Positions 13,236-25,824 are shown, counted from the stretch's first letter. The stretch: DNA of 64,000 nt from Rhyzopertha dominica (GCA_025024175.1 QCXZ01000137.1:60662911-60726910), one strand, 5' to 3'. Numbers and translations are program-made. The notes: generated by a model from the sequence alone, not told the origin.

Positions 13236-14529
13236 TGTATTTAAGGGGGGTGGGGGGTCCGACGGGGCAGAAGCAAAACTGTTTGTCAAGGTACTAGCGT
13301 GGTACTTGCTTGAAGGTCCCACAGTATTACCGAATTCTTATTATTTCTACTCCTAACACCGTTTTTGCATTTTATGTCAACTTTCTTTTCTTATCGTCTA
13401 GAATGCCATTTGAAGCCTTCCATCGGAAAGCTAGTTCTGTATCCAACGGCACTATCGGCGCTCTCGCCAAACAAATCCTTATAAATCGTTGAAGTTTGCT
13501 GCATTGAAATAGAAAAGTATTTGATAGTACAATGCTTATATCAGTAAATATCAAAAGGTCACTGCGCAAGTAATTTAGAGTAGATCTTAAATTGAATAAA
13601 TAAATGAGAAGATGAAAAAATGTAGTGCACATGTTATAAACGGCGACAGCTTTAATCTGTCTTATTTACCAAAATAATTGTCAGTATTAACAGTAAAATG
13701 TTAATATTAAAACAAGTAAAAACAAAACAATAGTTTACCATTCTTTACGTTCGTTCCTGGAAAAACAAAACTTACTTTATAACAGAGTTAAATTCATGGC
13801 AATGATATGAGCTTAATAATAATTAACAAGCATGTATTGTACATTTTCCGTGAGTTCATCACAACAAAGTATTTGCTCGTACATGACATTAGCTCTTTGT
13901 CTGTAACTGTGACTCCTCCGTCCATCTCTTGAGTAAGATTATAATCGGCCTTCTTCTTGAAGTGTCTCCCAAAGGGTTCCGCGACTTTTCACAAAACATA
14001 CTAGTCTAATTCGGAATGTCGTCGGTCCTTTGAAGTCGCACCGACACTCGCGAACGTTAGGTACTCGAGTTGCTCTAGAAAATTTGTGCGTTTGCTCAAT
14101 ACGTAGCGAGAGGGAAGGAGGGATAACAAAAGGAATTGGATGAGAAAGTATAATAAGATGCTCTAGGGTGCTCCTTTGTATGCAATTTTATTTATAAAAC
14201 ATATTTGGAGTTTTGTATTCTATGCGATGCATTTTTCTGTTACTTATATATTTTGAGATGTTTGAAGTAGCTGAGATAATATGCAGATACTTTTCAATAC
14301 TCATGCGAGTATAATAAAAAAATATAATAGCAAACTAGTTTTTATAATAAGCATACGTTTCCACGCGGTATCTACTCAGCGGTTTTTCTGGTAGGCCTAT
14401 TCCACGGTCTATTGTGATCCTGTATAATTTAGAACTACTGAATAATAAAAATAATAGTACCTACTTATTGGGAATGGTAAAAGCGATAATTCAGATTCAT
14501 AATCTCTAATACTTTTGCTTCCGCTTCTT
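13236..14529. other. Unassigned stretch
   Basis: A CAGTGGTGTATTTAAGGGG motif at about 13,231 resembles a decayed hAT end, without a partner. Otherwise nothing recognised. Confidence 0.4.
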
Positions 14530-14765
14530 TTTGTTATTCTCCTCCTTCTTGTTCTTCTTGCTGAGTGCAAGCAAATTGCCTCAACAGCGATTCATCACAT
14601 GTTTCCTCGTTGCTATCGTATACGAATCCTCTTCTATTAGTGATTCAACATTAGACCACGACTGGCCTTGACAACCAGTACAAGCAAGAGAACAAAACAA
14701 TCCAACTTTTTACAGGTGCAAAAAATTGCGTTGAGAAGTTTTGTCGATTAACTTCCAACCCCAAT
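14530..14765 (-). pseudogene. Relic of a Cys-rich repeat-linked protein
   Basis: Read on the minus strand, two frames joined by a frameshift give a CTCKK stretch followed by GLFCSLACTGCQGQSWSN. The spacing resembles the CxCxK..G..C...C..C.G..C.N cysteine cluster found at the C-terminus of repeat-linked proteins of unknown function in insect genomes; that comparison is from memory. A short acidic tail (IEEDSYT) follows and the frame then closes. The frameshift and lack of an upstream domain mark it as a fragment. The function of the family is unknown to me. Confidence 0.35.
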
Positions 14766-15740
14766 TATTTGGATCTAATTGATAACTAAACCACACTTGA
14801 ACTTGATAATATACCCGATAAAGGTGTTGATGAGCAGAAGCAGAAGTTGGAGAAAGACAAGCTAATTACACTCGTTTTTTATTACGAGTATATTTAACAA
14901 AACATGCATTTTAGGAGCTCCGTACATTGAAAGAAGAAAGCGAATTCCGCTAGTGATAACTTCTTGTGGAGTTGAGTTACTCTTTTTAAAAACTTCAGCA
15001 CATTAAACTAAATCTTGTTTTTCAAACGTGCATATTATGAAGATTACAACTCTTTGAACTTTTACAATCATTATATCTCAGAAATGGTGGTTCTTGGGGA
15101 AAAAGTATTGAGACATTTTCTATAGATAGATAAGGATCTACAATTTTTGTAATTTTAGCCTAATTTTATGATAAAACTTACCGTTTTGCTGAAAAACGTG
15201 AAAAACCCGTTTTTGAGACCTTTGATCTCGAATAAAACTTTACCCAAGTATGTACACGATCGATGAGGACTTTCCAGCATTCATTTCTAATGTTGATCTA
15301 AACATTCATATCAATTTTTAGCTCTATGCGAATTTTTGTAGCTTCACTACTATTTTTAAGGCTAATTCGACTGGACTATAATTCAAACAAGAATAACCGA
15401 ACCTTTTAATTATGTGCCATGTTTTTCACTCCACAGTAGGAAGCAAAATTAAAAACTCTTTCTAATGACGTAAAGTTGACGACATTCTATTAGATACTGG
15501 TATTGTCTGAGATATTTACCTACGTGTTTATCAAAATTATTATTTTGCCTTGCCGTCATTCCTGGCGTTTGTTTGGCAAACACTTAAAACTAGTGCAAGA
15601 CGTGGTTTTCATTAAAAAATCTTCAAATGTTTATACCCTGCGGTAAGCGAATGAAAAAGACAGATTTGGCCACATCTAAGTACGAGACAAATAGGTCGGG
15701 ATTTAGAAGTGTGTGAAGTATTATTAAAGCCTCTATATCA
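14766..15740. other. Unassigned stretch
   Basis: Nothing recognised, although decayed N-terminal sequence of the transposase relic that follows may begin near 15,640. Confidence 0.4.
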
Positions 15741-15749
15741 CCAATACAA

Positions 15750-15996
15750 ATGCTGCACATAAATGAATTGCATCCCTATCACGTTGAACTGGTACAAGAA
15801 TTAGATGCTCCGGACATTTACAGCCGCGCACAATTTTGCGAATGAGCTCTACATAAACTTCAGAAGCGAAACAACTTTTTTGAGACTGGTCTTTTTACGG
15901 ATGAAGTATCCTTTCACAAAAAAGGGTACAAGACAACTATCATTATTATAGTACATAAAGAAACTTCATTGGATTATACATTTTCTGCAAAATAAT
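15750..15996 (+). pseudogene. Tc3-like DDE transposase relic
   Basis: The plus strand reads HPYHVELVQELDAPDIYSR, then AQFCE, a stop, ALHKLQKRNNFFET, and LFTDEVSFHKKGY. This is the order seen in the Tc3-like transposases that are abundant in insect genomes: an HPYH.. helix-turn-helix end, an FC-W block, and the LFTDEA.F motif holding the first catalytic Asp (codon at 15,901-15,903). An in-frame stop replaces the usual Trp after FCE. The second and third catalytic residues are not recognisable downstream. A different copy of this superfamily lies on the other strand at 53.6-54.15 kb. Confidence 0.65.
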
Positions 15997-16176
15997 GTAT
16001 CGGAAATTTTAGATCTGCCACTTACCGTAAAAGACCTATGTGATACTAGCATAATGGGGTGCCAAGAAATTATGCTAGGAATGTAAGAGAGTACCTAAAA
16101 TAGCATTACAAATAGATGGATTGGATGGTTGGTGGTACGAAGCAACTGACCATACTACTACAAGCGCTTACACCTA

Positions 16177-16404
16177 AAAGCTATCGAAATACACAAACAC
16201 GATAATAACTTCAAACGAGAAGAAGAGTGATCTACCGTCGCCCAACCGGAATGGCGATATCATAAATACGGGACAGCAAGCAACCACTCAGCCGTCGCGT
16301 CTACGACCACGAGCTCGCCACTGAAGATGCTTTCTACAGTAGTAGCCGAAACGTCTAGAGAAGAAAGAAAACATCGACCACGGCCATCTAGCCTGGAAGT
16401 TTGA
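16177..16404 (+). pseudogene. Penelope-like element, C-terminal fragment and tail
   Basis: The frame reads KAIEIHKHDNNFKREEE before a stop at 16,228-16,230, then continues open to 16,404. The AIEIxKHxxNFxRE block is the conserved end of the GIY-YIG endonuclease domain of Penelope-like retroelements. Downstream, CTGAAGA and CGAAACGTC flank a short imperfect stem (16,321-16,355), as in the hammerhead-like motif of PLE terminal repeats. A related tail lies at 56.7 kb, sharing LKML and RPRP blocks. The reverse transcriptase is absent, so this is a 5'-truncated, dead copy. Confidence 0.6.
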
Positions 16405-16548
16405 CATTTTTATTTAAACGCCGACCGTGGAAGCTTAAGCCAGCACATTTCATTGAATTAGTAAAAATATAACGTATAAAATTGAATAATTTAATCAGCT
16501 GCGTGTTTGTTATTGCCAGAATGGGTATATGTGGAAGATCTAATCTGA

Positions 16549-17055
16549 TTGTTTTATATTTTTGCTGATACTGGCATTGTACATTGTTTCAGTTATGGTA
16601 TAATTTATTTATTGCTTAATGTCAACCGTGATGTACTATCTACAAGCATTCTTGCAAATCATATCGCATCGATATTGTGTTGTCTTTTTTTGTCAGATAT
16701 GATAAGGAGACAGTTCATTACAAACTTTCAAGCTGGTACACCTAGTGGATTTCCGCCTAGTTCCCAAATAGTTGTTTTATTTTCCGTAGTCGTTGTAAAC
16801 ACTGTAAACGTAAAAATTCTCAAAAATGTCATACTCGCGAACGGTGCACTGAGGCCTAAAGTAATACCTATTATTAAGCTAATATTTACTTTTTACAACA
16901 AATCTGAAAATGGAATTCCATTTAAAATAACGAAGTTGGCGCCCAGTTACCTTATGATCGCTTTCTTTGTAAATATTTTTAATTTAAACATTATGATCAA
17001 TTTTAACTTATACTCTTATTACATTCGATTCGTGCTTACGAATGCATACGTTTAG
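16549..17055 (+). CDS. Unrecognised 168-codon open frame, doubtful gene
   Basis: A long open frame without an ATG at its start (it opens at TTG). The predicted product is very hydrophobic, with possible membrane segments around residues 36-48, 72-88 and 130-150, but AT-rich DNA read by chance gives the same impression. I see no domain, splice site or neighbour that supports a gene. It may be a chance frame or a decayed membrane-protein exon. Confidence 0.12.
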   Translation: MFYIFADTGIVHCFSYGIIYLLLNVNRDVLSTSILANHIASILCCLFLSDMIRRQFITNFQAGTPSGFPPSSQIVVLFSVVVVNTVNVKILKNVILANGALRPKVIPIIKLIFTFYNKSENGIPFKITKLAPSYLMIAFFVNIFNLNIMINFNLYSYYIRFVLTNAYV

Positions 17056-18504
17056 ATAAGACACTGATTTAATGTTTAACTACGAATACTACCAATGCAA
17101 GTAAGTAATCAAGAAATACTGACACTGTTATTGTGCATATAGTTTCAATTTAAACTTAATAGGCAGTACCTACTACATGTTAGTTTAACATATATCACGT
17201 GTAGTACAATTAAATTCATATGTGGTGTAGCAGTTCTACTCAGCTTGCAAAATATATACATTTTAAAATCTTTGAGATACAGGAACGCCTTCAACATACT
17301 ACAATCTCACTCATTGCAAAGAGCAACGAATACTATTATTAGCGTGTAAACATCAACCTTTTCAAAGGCCTCTATGCAACCTTTCAGAAACAATCGGGCA
17401 TAAAAAATCCATGAGTCGTTTAGCCTACCTGAAGAATAAGTCCCGAATTATAAATATAATATTATTTCCGAGTGACGGCACTCCATATAGTACCTGAAAC
17501 ACAAAGGCAATGCTTGTTGACATAACATGATAAATTACAATGGATTGCATCCAATTTAAGTTATAAAACACAAATAATTATATGAACCAGTGACTCCACA
17601 TTGAAATTCATACCCTCTCGTTGGGGCCATTATTGTAACGGACTTTTTGTACGCAGAAGGCTCATGGCTTCATGCTTGATTGACAGGTACTTAAGTGACG
17701 TTTTAAAAGCTGTGAGAATGGCATTATTTCGCGGCCGGAAGAATAATGAATTGATACTGGCAGTGGCGGTGCACAGTTGATCGTGTGGAGAGATATACGA
17801 GTAGGTTTAAAGCGCCATCAGAGCTATTGTGTTGTAAAATACCTTAAAGCAAGGATTTCAGACGATAATGCACTAAAACTTTACTATATTCTTCTGATTT
17901 CTCTAATTTCAATAATAGTCTTTACCTGCTCACTGAAAACTGAATAATATTTATCTAATTTGCTTGACTAATATACTCTATTTGTCAGCTATAGAACCAA
18001 AAATTTTTTAACACATTTTTATCGAGTATACATAAGGTTCCAACAGAAATTAATTTTTTACATTCCATTAAATATCGTCGTGAATATCCAAACAATTAAC
18101 TGACTGCAAATTAATGTTCAGCCTGCCATTTTATTACTTGACTACTAAAATTTTTAATGTATTCAAACCTTTAACCTTTATTTAATTTCTTTGTAAGCCT
18201 CCAAGTCGGCAGTTCATCGAATGTGTTAGTTTGTCCTTAATTACACAAACTGTATTAACTCTCACGTTTGACTTTGTATTAAAGACTGTCTCATCATTAC
18301 TTACATATTTTATTAAACAGCCGTGTCCCTCATTGTTGATTCCAGCTTGTTGACCCTAAAGTACTATTCCTCAAAATTATAGCGTCAGTAAGAACGTTTT
18401 AAACCTTTCAATTATTTCTTCAGATGTTTCCATATCTGTATTTACAGTACGAATTTTACTTCATGATTTCTTTGTGCCTGTTCCAAATTTAAGTTGAATT
18501 TGAT
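17056..18504. other. Unassigned stretch
   Basis: Nothing recognised. A CAGTGGCGGTGCAC at about 17,759 looks like a hAT end but has no partner. Confidence 0.4.
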
Positions 18505-18517
18505 AAATATACATAAA

Positions 18518-18830
18518 ATAAGATAATATTTTGTCGGATAGATCGCTGTCTCTTGAAAAACACTGACAAAAAATTAATAGTCTGACGTTTCAATTACACC
18601 TGTAATCTTTGTCAAAGACGAAGAACCTCAAAATTTGCCTGACACAAGTTCAAACAAAATTTTGTTTGAACTTGTGTCAGGCAAATTTTGAGGTTCTTCG
18701 TCTTTGGCAAAGATTACAGGTGTAATTGAAACGTGACTATTAATTTTTTGTCAGTGTTTTTTAAGAGACAGCGATCTATCCGACAAAATATTATCTTATT
18801 ATATTATGGACGCTGAAAGCATTCACCCCC
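18518..18830 (+). mobile_element. Hairpin retroelement (PLE-tail-like), copy 1
   Basis: The first ~285 bp form an almost perfect hairpin: the left arm from ATAAGATAATATTTTGTCGG is matched by an inverted arm ending CCGACAAAATATTATCTTAT, with essentially no loop. A single-copy tail follows (GGACGCTGAAAGCATTCACC). The same 13 bp, AAATATACATAAA, flank both sides (18,505-18,517 and 18,831-18,843). A long, variable target duplication and a 3' tail point to target-primed reverse transcription. A second copy sits in the gypsy element at 35.2 kb. The arm contains ATTACACCTGTAAT next to GAAACGT, reminiscent of PLE terminal motifs. It encodes nothing. Confidence 0.8.
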
Positions 18831-18843
18831 AAATATACATAAA

Positions 18844-19440
18844 TTTGTTCTACAAACAAACATGAAGTATTATGTTGTATTAAATAACATCTTGTAGTTA
18901 AATCATTTTCAAATATGAATGTGTATCACAAAAAATTAATTTTTTCCCTTTAATTCTCGCTTGCAAACGTGAAATAAATTCCGGATTGCTGCTTGCATTA
19001 TCATACGATAGACTTCTGCAGTTATACCTAATTATCATAGAAAACCATGATTTTTTGTATTTCCACACATATCTTCCGTTTTGTGACTTGTATTAGCGAT
19101 AATTTTCATAGACTATTAGGGAGACCACAACCATGACTACCGGCAACTGATCAACATGAGCCATGTCTGGTGTTCAACCGATCATCAGTAAATATCTAGT
19201 AGGTATGTCGCTACCTTAGTTTCATCAAGAATACTAGAACCTTTTCTGCTGTTAGATTTACCTACATTTCCTGTGTTACCATAATCTTTGTAATGTGTAA
19301 AATTGAATGATACCTAAACAATTATCATTTTTTGACATCAAATAATTTCTTGACTGGCCCGGAAGGCTAGCCCGCGACTGTAAAGAAACTGTAGGTACCA
19401 CGGAAACAACCCGGAGGAGAACTTATTTCCAATATTCAGA
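18844..19440. other. Unassigned stretch
   Basis: Nothing recognised. Confidence 0.4.
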
Positions 19441-19450
19441 TTGACTTGAA

Positions 19451-19852
19451 TATTGTTACGACGTATGAGTTCGAAAACTGCGGATATTTGAATTATTACC
19501 TTTATTTAAAACTCTTGTTTCAAACGCACTGGTTCAAGACAATACTGTTTTATAACTACTAATTTTCTAAATCGCTATTCTGTACACACTAGCAGTGAAA
19601 ACACCTGCTTCACTAAGCCTTTCGCTTGCTCGATAACCGCTATTCTTCCTTGGGCCATTTATACCCCCGTCGAAAATTCCAGAAGCGATACCTTCCAGAC
19701 GCTATCGCAAANATTCGATTGATAGAATCCTCTGGAGAGTATATATATTTCTTGCTATCTGTCCGTCGCTAGGATCACTTCTTGCAGTGTCCGCATCTAC
19801 ACGCCTGCAACACAAGTAGACAGATGGAGCTGATTCCACAACAATGTTGAAT
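19451..19852 (-). repeat. Possible solo LTR or LTR relic
   Basis: Read on the minus strand the segment begins TGTTGTGGAATC and ends CGTCGTAACA, the TG...CA pattern of an LTR about 400 bp long. The right-hand part is GC-richer. A related but interrupted sequence occurs at 37.36-38.30 kb (shared CGAAAA.TGCGGAT block). No clean target duplication flanks it, so the call is tentative. Confidence 0.35.
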
Positions 19853-19869
19853 AAATTTTACCAACAATC

Positions 19870-20870
19870 GTGATTTATTTATATAAATGTTTTTATATTA
19901 TTACTGTGTTCAATATGTCCTTTATGTTCAGATACCCTAAAGAATTTTTCAAGTCGTTGAAATGATTAGTAAATTAAATGTATTTCATGTTCTTTTAAAA
20001 CAACAAATAAATAGTTAGCACAATTTAACAGGTATTACACGGCAATCAAACGGTTAGACGCTCGCTTAACCGCAGAGCCCCTAGGAAATTGCCTATGTTG
20101 CTCTCGACAGGACATGTCGATGTAGAAATACTTGTTTTAGCCAGACAAACAGCTATAATAGCTAAGACATGATGACCGACATACAGATTTTCGTCTAAGT
20201 ATATGTCACTATTTACAAACTAATATGACTGCAATAAAAAAAACTTTTTCGGTTATAATATGATGGCTTGCATACCCATTAAATAATAATTTATCAAATA
20301 TCTTAATTTGCAATTTTTTTCCATTGTCTTCTTACGTAATGGGCATTCATTAAAAAACAAGATTAAGTAAACCGTTTCGTTGATGGGTTTTGTTGCCGTG
20401 AACGTACACATACGCTGGTAGTGCTGATGCAATAAACTGAACTGTCGCGGCTGTTACTTCTTATTCTCATGTCGATTTTCGTTTGCAATTTGCACTGACT
20501 GACTGCAATTATTCGCAGAGTATTCAGCGACTTTTCCAGAATCAACAGTGCCCTTTAGTATTACTAGTCATAGGTAACAGTAATATTATGCCATTTTTAT
20601 CAGTGCAATAAACGAAGAATGCGTCAGATTGAACGTCAAATAATGTGCATTAATTTATACACTAATTTACAGGACGTGCTATGTTTGGGTGGTAAGAAAG
20701 AGAAAACTATGGCTTGGTTGATCCGTCTTTTTTACAAACGCCCGATATATCGAAACGTATTTAATGTATTATTTTATAAATACTACTTTTTGTTTTAAGA
20801 AATGAATACCTTTCTAAAAAATATAGTTATTCATGACGATATCTTTTTATACAGCTAGTTCGACACTTAT
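19870..20870. other. Unassigned stretch upstream of the tRNA
   Basis: Nothing recognised; a short minus-strand frame at 20,363-20,545 has no support. Confidence 0.4.
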
Positions 20871-20878
20871 GTACAACA

Positions 20879-20951
20879 GGGGGCGTAGCTCAGATGGTAG
20901 AGCGCTCGCTTAGCATGCGAGAGGTACCGGGATCGATACCCGGCGCCTCCA
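20879..20951 (+). tRNA. tRNA-Ala (anticodon AGC)
   Basis: This 73-nt gene folds into a full cloverleaf. The acceptor stem GGGGGCG (20,879-20,885) pairs with CGCCTCC (20,944-20,950), including one G-U pair, followed by discriminator A. The A box TAGCTCAGATGG and the B box GGGATCGATACCC are intact. The anticodon stem CTCGC/GCGAG encloses TTAGCAT, giving anticodon AGC at 20,912-20,914; its first base would be inosine in the mature tRNA. No intron. Runs of five and seven T (20,962-20,974) supply the polymerase III terminator. CCA is not encoded, as usual in eukaryotes. It looks functional. Confidence 0.97.
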
Positions 20952-20961
20952 CGGTAAACTA

Positions 20962-20974
20962 TTTTTATTTTTTT
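20962..20974 (+). terminator. Polymerase III terminator of tRNA-Ala
   Basis: Two T runs (five, then seven) begin 11 nt after the tRNA's 3' end, as expected for RNA polymerase III termination. Confidence 0.85.
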
Positions 20975-20979
20975 AATTG

Positions 20980-22123
20980 TAAACTTTTAAATTAGCTTAT
21001 TTTTTATATTACAAGTTTATCTTGTATAATATAAAAAATTATTGTTCCGTCTTTCAGAAAAATTAATTTTTTCCCTATTGCACTACATGCGTTGAAAGTT
21101 GAATGGAAATATTTCGTCCTTTATTAGGCAAATCAGGAAGTAGTTTTAGAGGAAGCTTACCTTGTGCAGCGAAAGAATAACTTGTATCTACCATACTTTC
21201 ATACGTTGTTAACAATAAACAGGTTTGCATGTAAATATGTTTTTCAGTATATCTTGCATGCACAGAAAAAAGCCACCAATGAATCCTGAAAGATGAAACT
21301 TTTAATACAAATTAGCAAATTACATCTCATAAAGTGTGCATTGCTCATATACGAGACTGGCTTGAACAGAAAGTCATGAAATGGATAATATTAAAGTGGG
21401 TCAAATTTAACAACAAAAAATGTATCTGAAAGTTAATATATAATTTATTGCTTTTCATTCGGGACATCCATCAGATTCCCGAAATCCTTTAGTATAAGCA
21501 TTCGTGTTTGCCTGCGATGTTACATCAAACAAGCTTTAATAAATTTAAATTTGTTTTTTGTTCATGCATTGTTACTGTTACTACATTTGATAACATCAAA
21601 TGTTATAAACCAATAATTAGCAAGAAATGAAGAAAAGTGATGGCTGTACCAAATTAATTGTAAATATTCTTTATTATTCTTCTTTATTATTATAGACATT
21701 AAAAGTGCACGCTACAGAGCGAAAGCTATATAAAAGATTGAAATTCTTCTGCAATAAAGTAATCCTTGGAAAATATACCTATCATTAGGGTCTACCGATT
21801 TATTGCACTAATAAAAATATAATGGGAAACTTTATTAGGCAATAATGTGACTTCACTATTGTCTTGTTGGTTAAGATTACATTATTTCTAGAAGTGGTTT
21901 GGAAATTGGAAATTGGATGGGTCGGTTTCTCTTTTCTATTTTAAACTAAAATCGACTGTGTATTTAGAATCTAAACCAATCACACACCTCAATTTAAGGT
22001 ATTGTCATGGTTACAGGGTTGATTTTAGCTAATATCAACTTTAACAAAGAGAATAGTAATCGACCCTATAACTTTTGAAAGAATCCACTCAATATTACTG
22101 TATCATGCCTTGATCTGATCAAT
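20980..22123. other. Unassigned stretch before the palindrome
   Basis: No gene or structured repeat recognised. Confidence 0.4.
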
Positions 22124-23344
22124 AATATATGCGATGTTCAAAGACTCTTAAAACTGAATTTAAAGTTATTTGCCTTAACCGACCTTATATTTTTTGTAGA
22201 CCTCTTTAGTACTTCCAGGATTAATTTCATTATGATTAAGAAAACATTCAGTAAGTAACACACGAATCAGAAGAATTGCTATTTGCTGATACTTTCTTGA
22301 ATAGACCATGTAAGATACGAACCGCCACTGATTGTGTAACATTAACGAGGTAGCTAGCGATAGCCTGATCCGTTTATCACATTACAGAAGGGCAAAGTGG
22401 ACCAAAAGCTACTCGAATATTGATAATATGTCCAGGGAATTCGTCATTACATTCTCCAAATTGATCTGCGGCCAACCACGACGAATGCGCCCATACTAAC
22501 ACGATTTACATATTCTCTGTTAACGTTGTTTATAAACCGATGAATTCCCTAGATTATGAAAATCATTACGCATGCAGGATCAGGATTAGCAGACGTGAAG
22601 TCAATATTTGGTTATTGGCTTTGTTTAATGCATAAATTGCTGGTTCTGCTGCCGACATATCTGCTTTAATTTAGCTCCAGGGTGGATATGCACGCACGTT
22701 GCTTGCTGGCGCTTGTTATACAGGTTAAACGGTTGCCGGAGAACACGTGAATGTATGCACGCCGGAATTGCAACCCCGCAATTGCACATCAACTTTTGGG
22801 CTTTTTATTTCGCACTGTTCCAATTAAGCCAATCCTGTCCTAGCGAGAGCTTTTAATATTTGCATGTGTGTGACCTGATGATATTAGACTGATTAACAGA
22901 TAAATAAGAACACTAATAATTGTTCTGTTTGAACAAACTTTGGTGTATATGCTTATTGGGGCTAAGTAAGTAAAGCATTACAGAACAGACGGATCTGTAT
23001 GCACTTATTAATCCCTGTGGTTATTGACCGAGTCAGATGGCCGATTTCCCCCTGAGGTATTTCATTCCAAACAACTTGTACATCGTCACGAAATGCCGCT
23101 AGTTTGTGGACAACAGCGTAAATTTTGCAATCTTCCACCTATAATCACTAGCCCTCACGAAATTTCACATTGATATGAGGGTATAAAATTTTGCTAGATT
23201 AGATCATAGTTGAACGAAAAAAAAATATATTCCATGAAAAAGTTTGTGTACAGAAGAACGTTTAAACGATATTTTATTAAATCTCTAAATTTAATTTTTC
23301 ATTATAAAACTATACAAATATATATCTCTATTATTTTCATTAAT

Positions 23345-24290
23345 TTTTGCTATCAAAGTGGAAAATAATTTGAAAAGTGCACATAAGTATGCTCATAAGT
23401 ACTTTCTCTCAATAAACCCCAAATATAGTCACCCATCATATTTTCATCGTATTAGCCTTGATAACGTTGTTCGAAATTCATAATATCTTGATGTAAACGT
23501 TCTCCTTGCTATTCTGAATATGCCCCCGTGTTATTTTTTAATTTATCCTAATGAGCATGCAACATTGCAGTGTTAAAGACACCTTACAACCCATGGACTT
23601 GAAGTCTTTTAACATATTTTCAGCCAGTTGTTGGTAGTTTTCAGCTTTGTTATTTCCTAAAAATCCAGAGACTACTGCTTTAAAACTGCCCCAACTTGCT
23701 CTTTGGGCTTTATTAATCAAATTTGGAAATTGTTGATTGGCAAAAGTTTTTTAATTTGCTGACCAACAAAAACTTCAGCTTTAATCTGTGCTTCTGACAA
23801 CTTAGCAAAAAACTTTTTAAAAAATACAAGAACTTTTCATCCAGATGTTTCACAAATTGTTTCATTAACCCTAGCATAATGTGCAAAGACAAACTTTATT
23901 CGAAATAAAGGTATTTTTTCTTCATTTTTGCACATAAGAAACAGGAAAATCATAAAATAAACTTTAGGACAAAAAACAATATCTTTTTCTACATTTGTAA
24001 CGAAACACCTGATTGTTGTTTATGACTCGAGTGCCATTTGGAGGTCCTGTGAGAATATGAATACACCATTTTTATCTCGCGGGATTTATGAATGTAATAA
24101 AATTAATTAAAATTCTTATAAAAAACTTGAAAATGAGTATTATCATTATTATAACTATCACAAAAGCAAACTTTACTCGAAAAAAGGGTATTTTTTTTTC
24201 ATTTTTGCACATAACAAACATAAACATTATAAAATAAACTTTAGGACAACAAACGAAATTTTTTTTGTAGAGCACTGCAGTGCAGCGCAC
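23345..24290 (-). pseudogene. Repeat-linked protein relic, left-arm copy
   Basis: This is the mirror image of the pseudogene at 25,825-26,770 and reads in the opposite direction. The intact part gives a 60-codon frame (23,538-23,720) with FLGNNKAENYQQLAENMLKD. All breaks are shared with the other arm because the arms are identical, so it was already dead when the palindrome formed. Confidence 0.5.
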
Positions 24291-25004
24291 ATGAGCCTTC
24301 GATAGTGTAACGAGCCTGGAATTGTATCCCCACTACCGCCGTGACGTCAAAATAGAAGTCTACCGATACAACGTAATGCAATTTGTTAGAAAATTAAGGA
24401 TTTGCTATGTAAATAAGTAAGGCCGACGAAGATAGCCGAGTATATAAAACTACAAGGTCCTATAAATTATACAAGCCATTCGCTTTGCCATACTTCAGCA
24501 AATAAAGGTGCCGATGTGCTCGAGTTGAAAAAGCGTGGGGGATGGGATTATCCTGCAACATTTCTGAATCATGTAACTGATCCATTACCTCCAGCTTCTA
24601 CTTCACTGGCTTCGATAGCTAATTTTACTCTAAATAGAATTGTGTATAACTGGAACCAAAATCGAAAAAGATAGATGCTTTTCAAGCTTTCAATTCAGCT
24701 TGAGTGTACCTACTTGATAAAAAATTTTAAATCGAATTCTAACAAATTCATTTTAAATTAATGCAGTGTTAAAAATGTATATTCAATGGTTTATATACTT
24801 ACCGTTCAAGAACGGCAAGGAAATTATTTACTGTTTTGTTAGCCTTAGCTAAAATGTTTTTCATTTAATTCTTTTTGTATTTGCCTTCAGCATGTCGCTT
24901 TAGGACATTTTTAGTTGTTTGTATAAGTGTGTAAACTGGTGACGGTCTCTGCGTAAGACCGAAACATGTCATTGTAAATTTTGTTAATCTATAATGTGCA
25001 CTTG

Positions 25005-25110
<106 letters not shown>

Positions 25111-25824
25111 CAAGTGCACATTATAGATTAACAAAATTTACAATGACATGTTTCGGTCTTACGCAGAGACCGTCACCAGTTTACACACTTATACAAACAA
25201 CTAAAAATGTCCTAAAGCGACATGCTGAAGGCAAATACAAAAAGAATTAAATGAAAAACATTTTAGCTAAGGCTAACAAAACAGTAAATAATTTCCTTGC
25301 CGTTCTTGAACGGTAAGTATATAAACCATTGAATATACATTTTTAACACTGCATTAATTTAAAATGAATTTGTTAGAATTCGATTTAAAATTTTTTATCA
25401 AGTAGGTACACTCAAGCTGAATTGAAAGCTTGAAAAGCATCTATCTTTTTCGATTTTGGTTCCAGTTATACACAATTCTATTTAGAGTAAAATTAGCTAT
25501 CGAAGCCAGTGAAGTAGAAGCTGGAGGTAATGGATCAGTTACATGATTCAGAAATGTTGCAGGATAATCCCATCCCCCACGCTTTTTCAACTCGAGCACA
25601 TCGGCACCTTTATTTGCTGAAGTATGGCAAAGCGAATGGCTTGTATAATTTATAGGACCTTGTAGTTTTATATACTCGGCTATCTTCGTCGGCCTTACTT
25701 ATTTACATAGCAAATCCTTAATTTTCTAACAAATTGCATTACGTTGTATCGGTAGACTTCTATTTTGACGTCACGGCGGTAGTGGGGATACAATTCCAGG
25801 CTCGTTACACTATCGAAGGCTCAT

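Noticed and set aside
17759..22333. A 4.6-kb hAT element from CAGTGGCGGTGCAC to GAACCGCCACTG
   Set aside because: The flanking 8 bp do not match, and the right end lies inside the palindrome arm and is repeated there.
24072..24290. 72-codon frame and its mirror at 25,825-26,043 as an independent membrane protein
   Set aside because: Part of it matches a second degenerate block of the neighbouring pseudogene, and the two copies are the palindrome arms; hydrophobicity follows from AT-richness.
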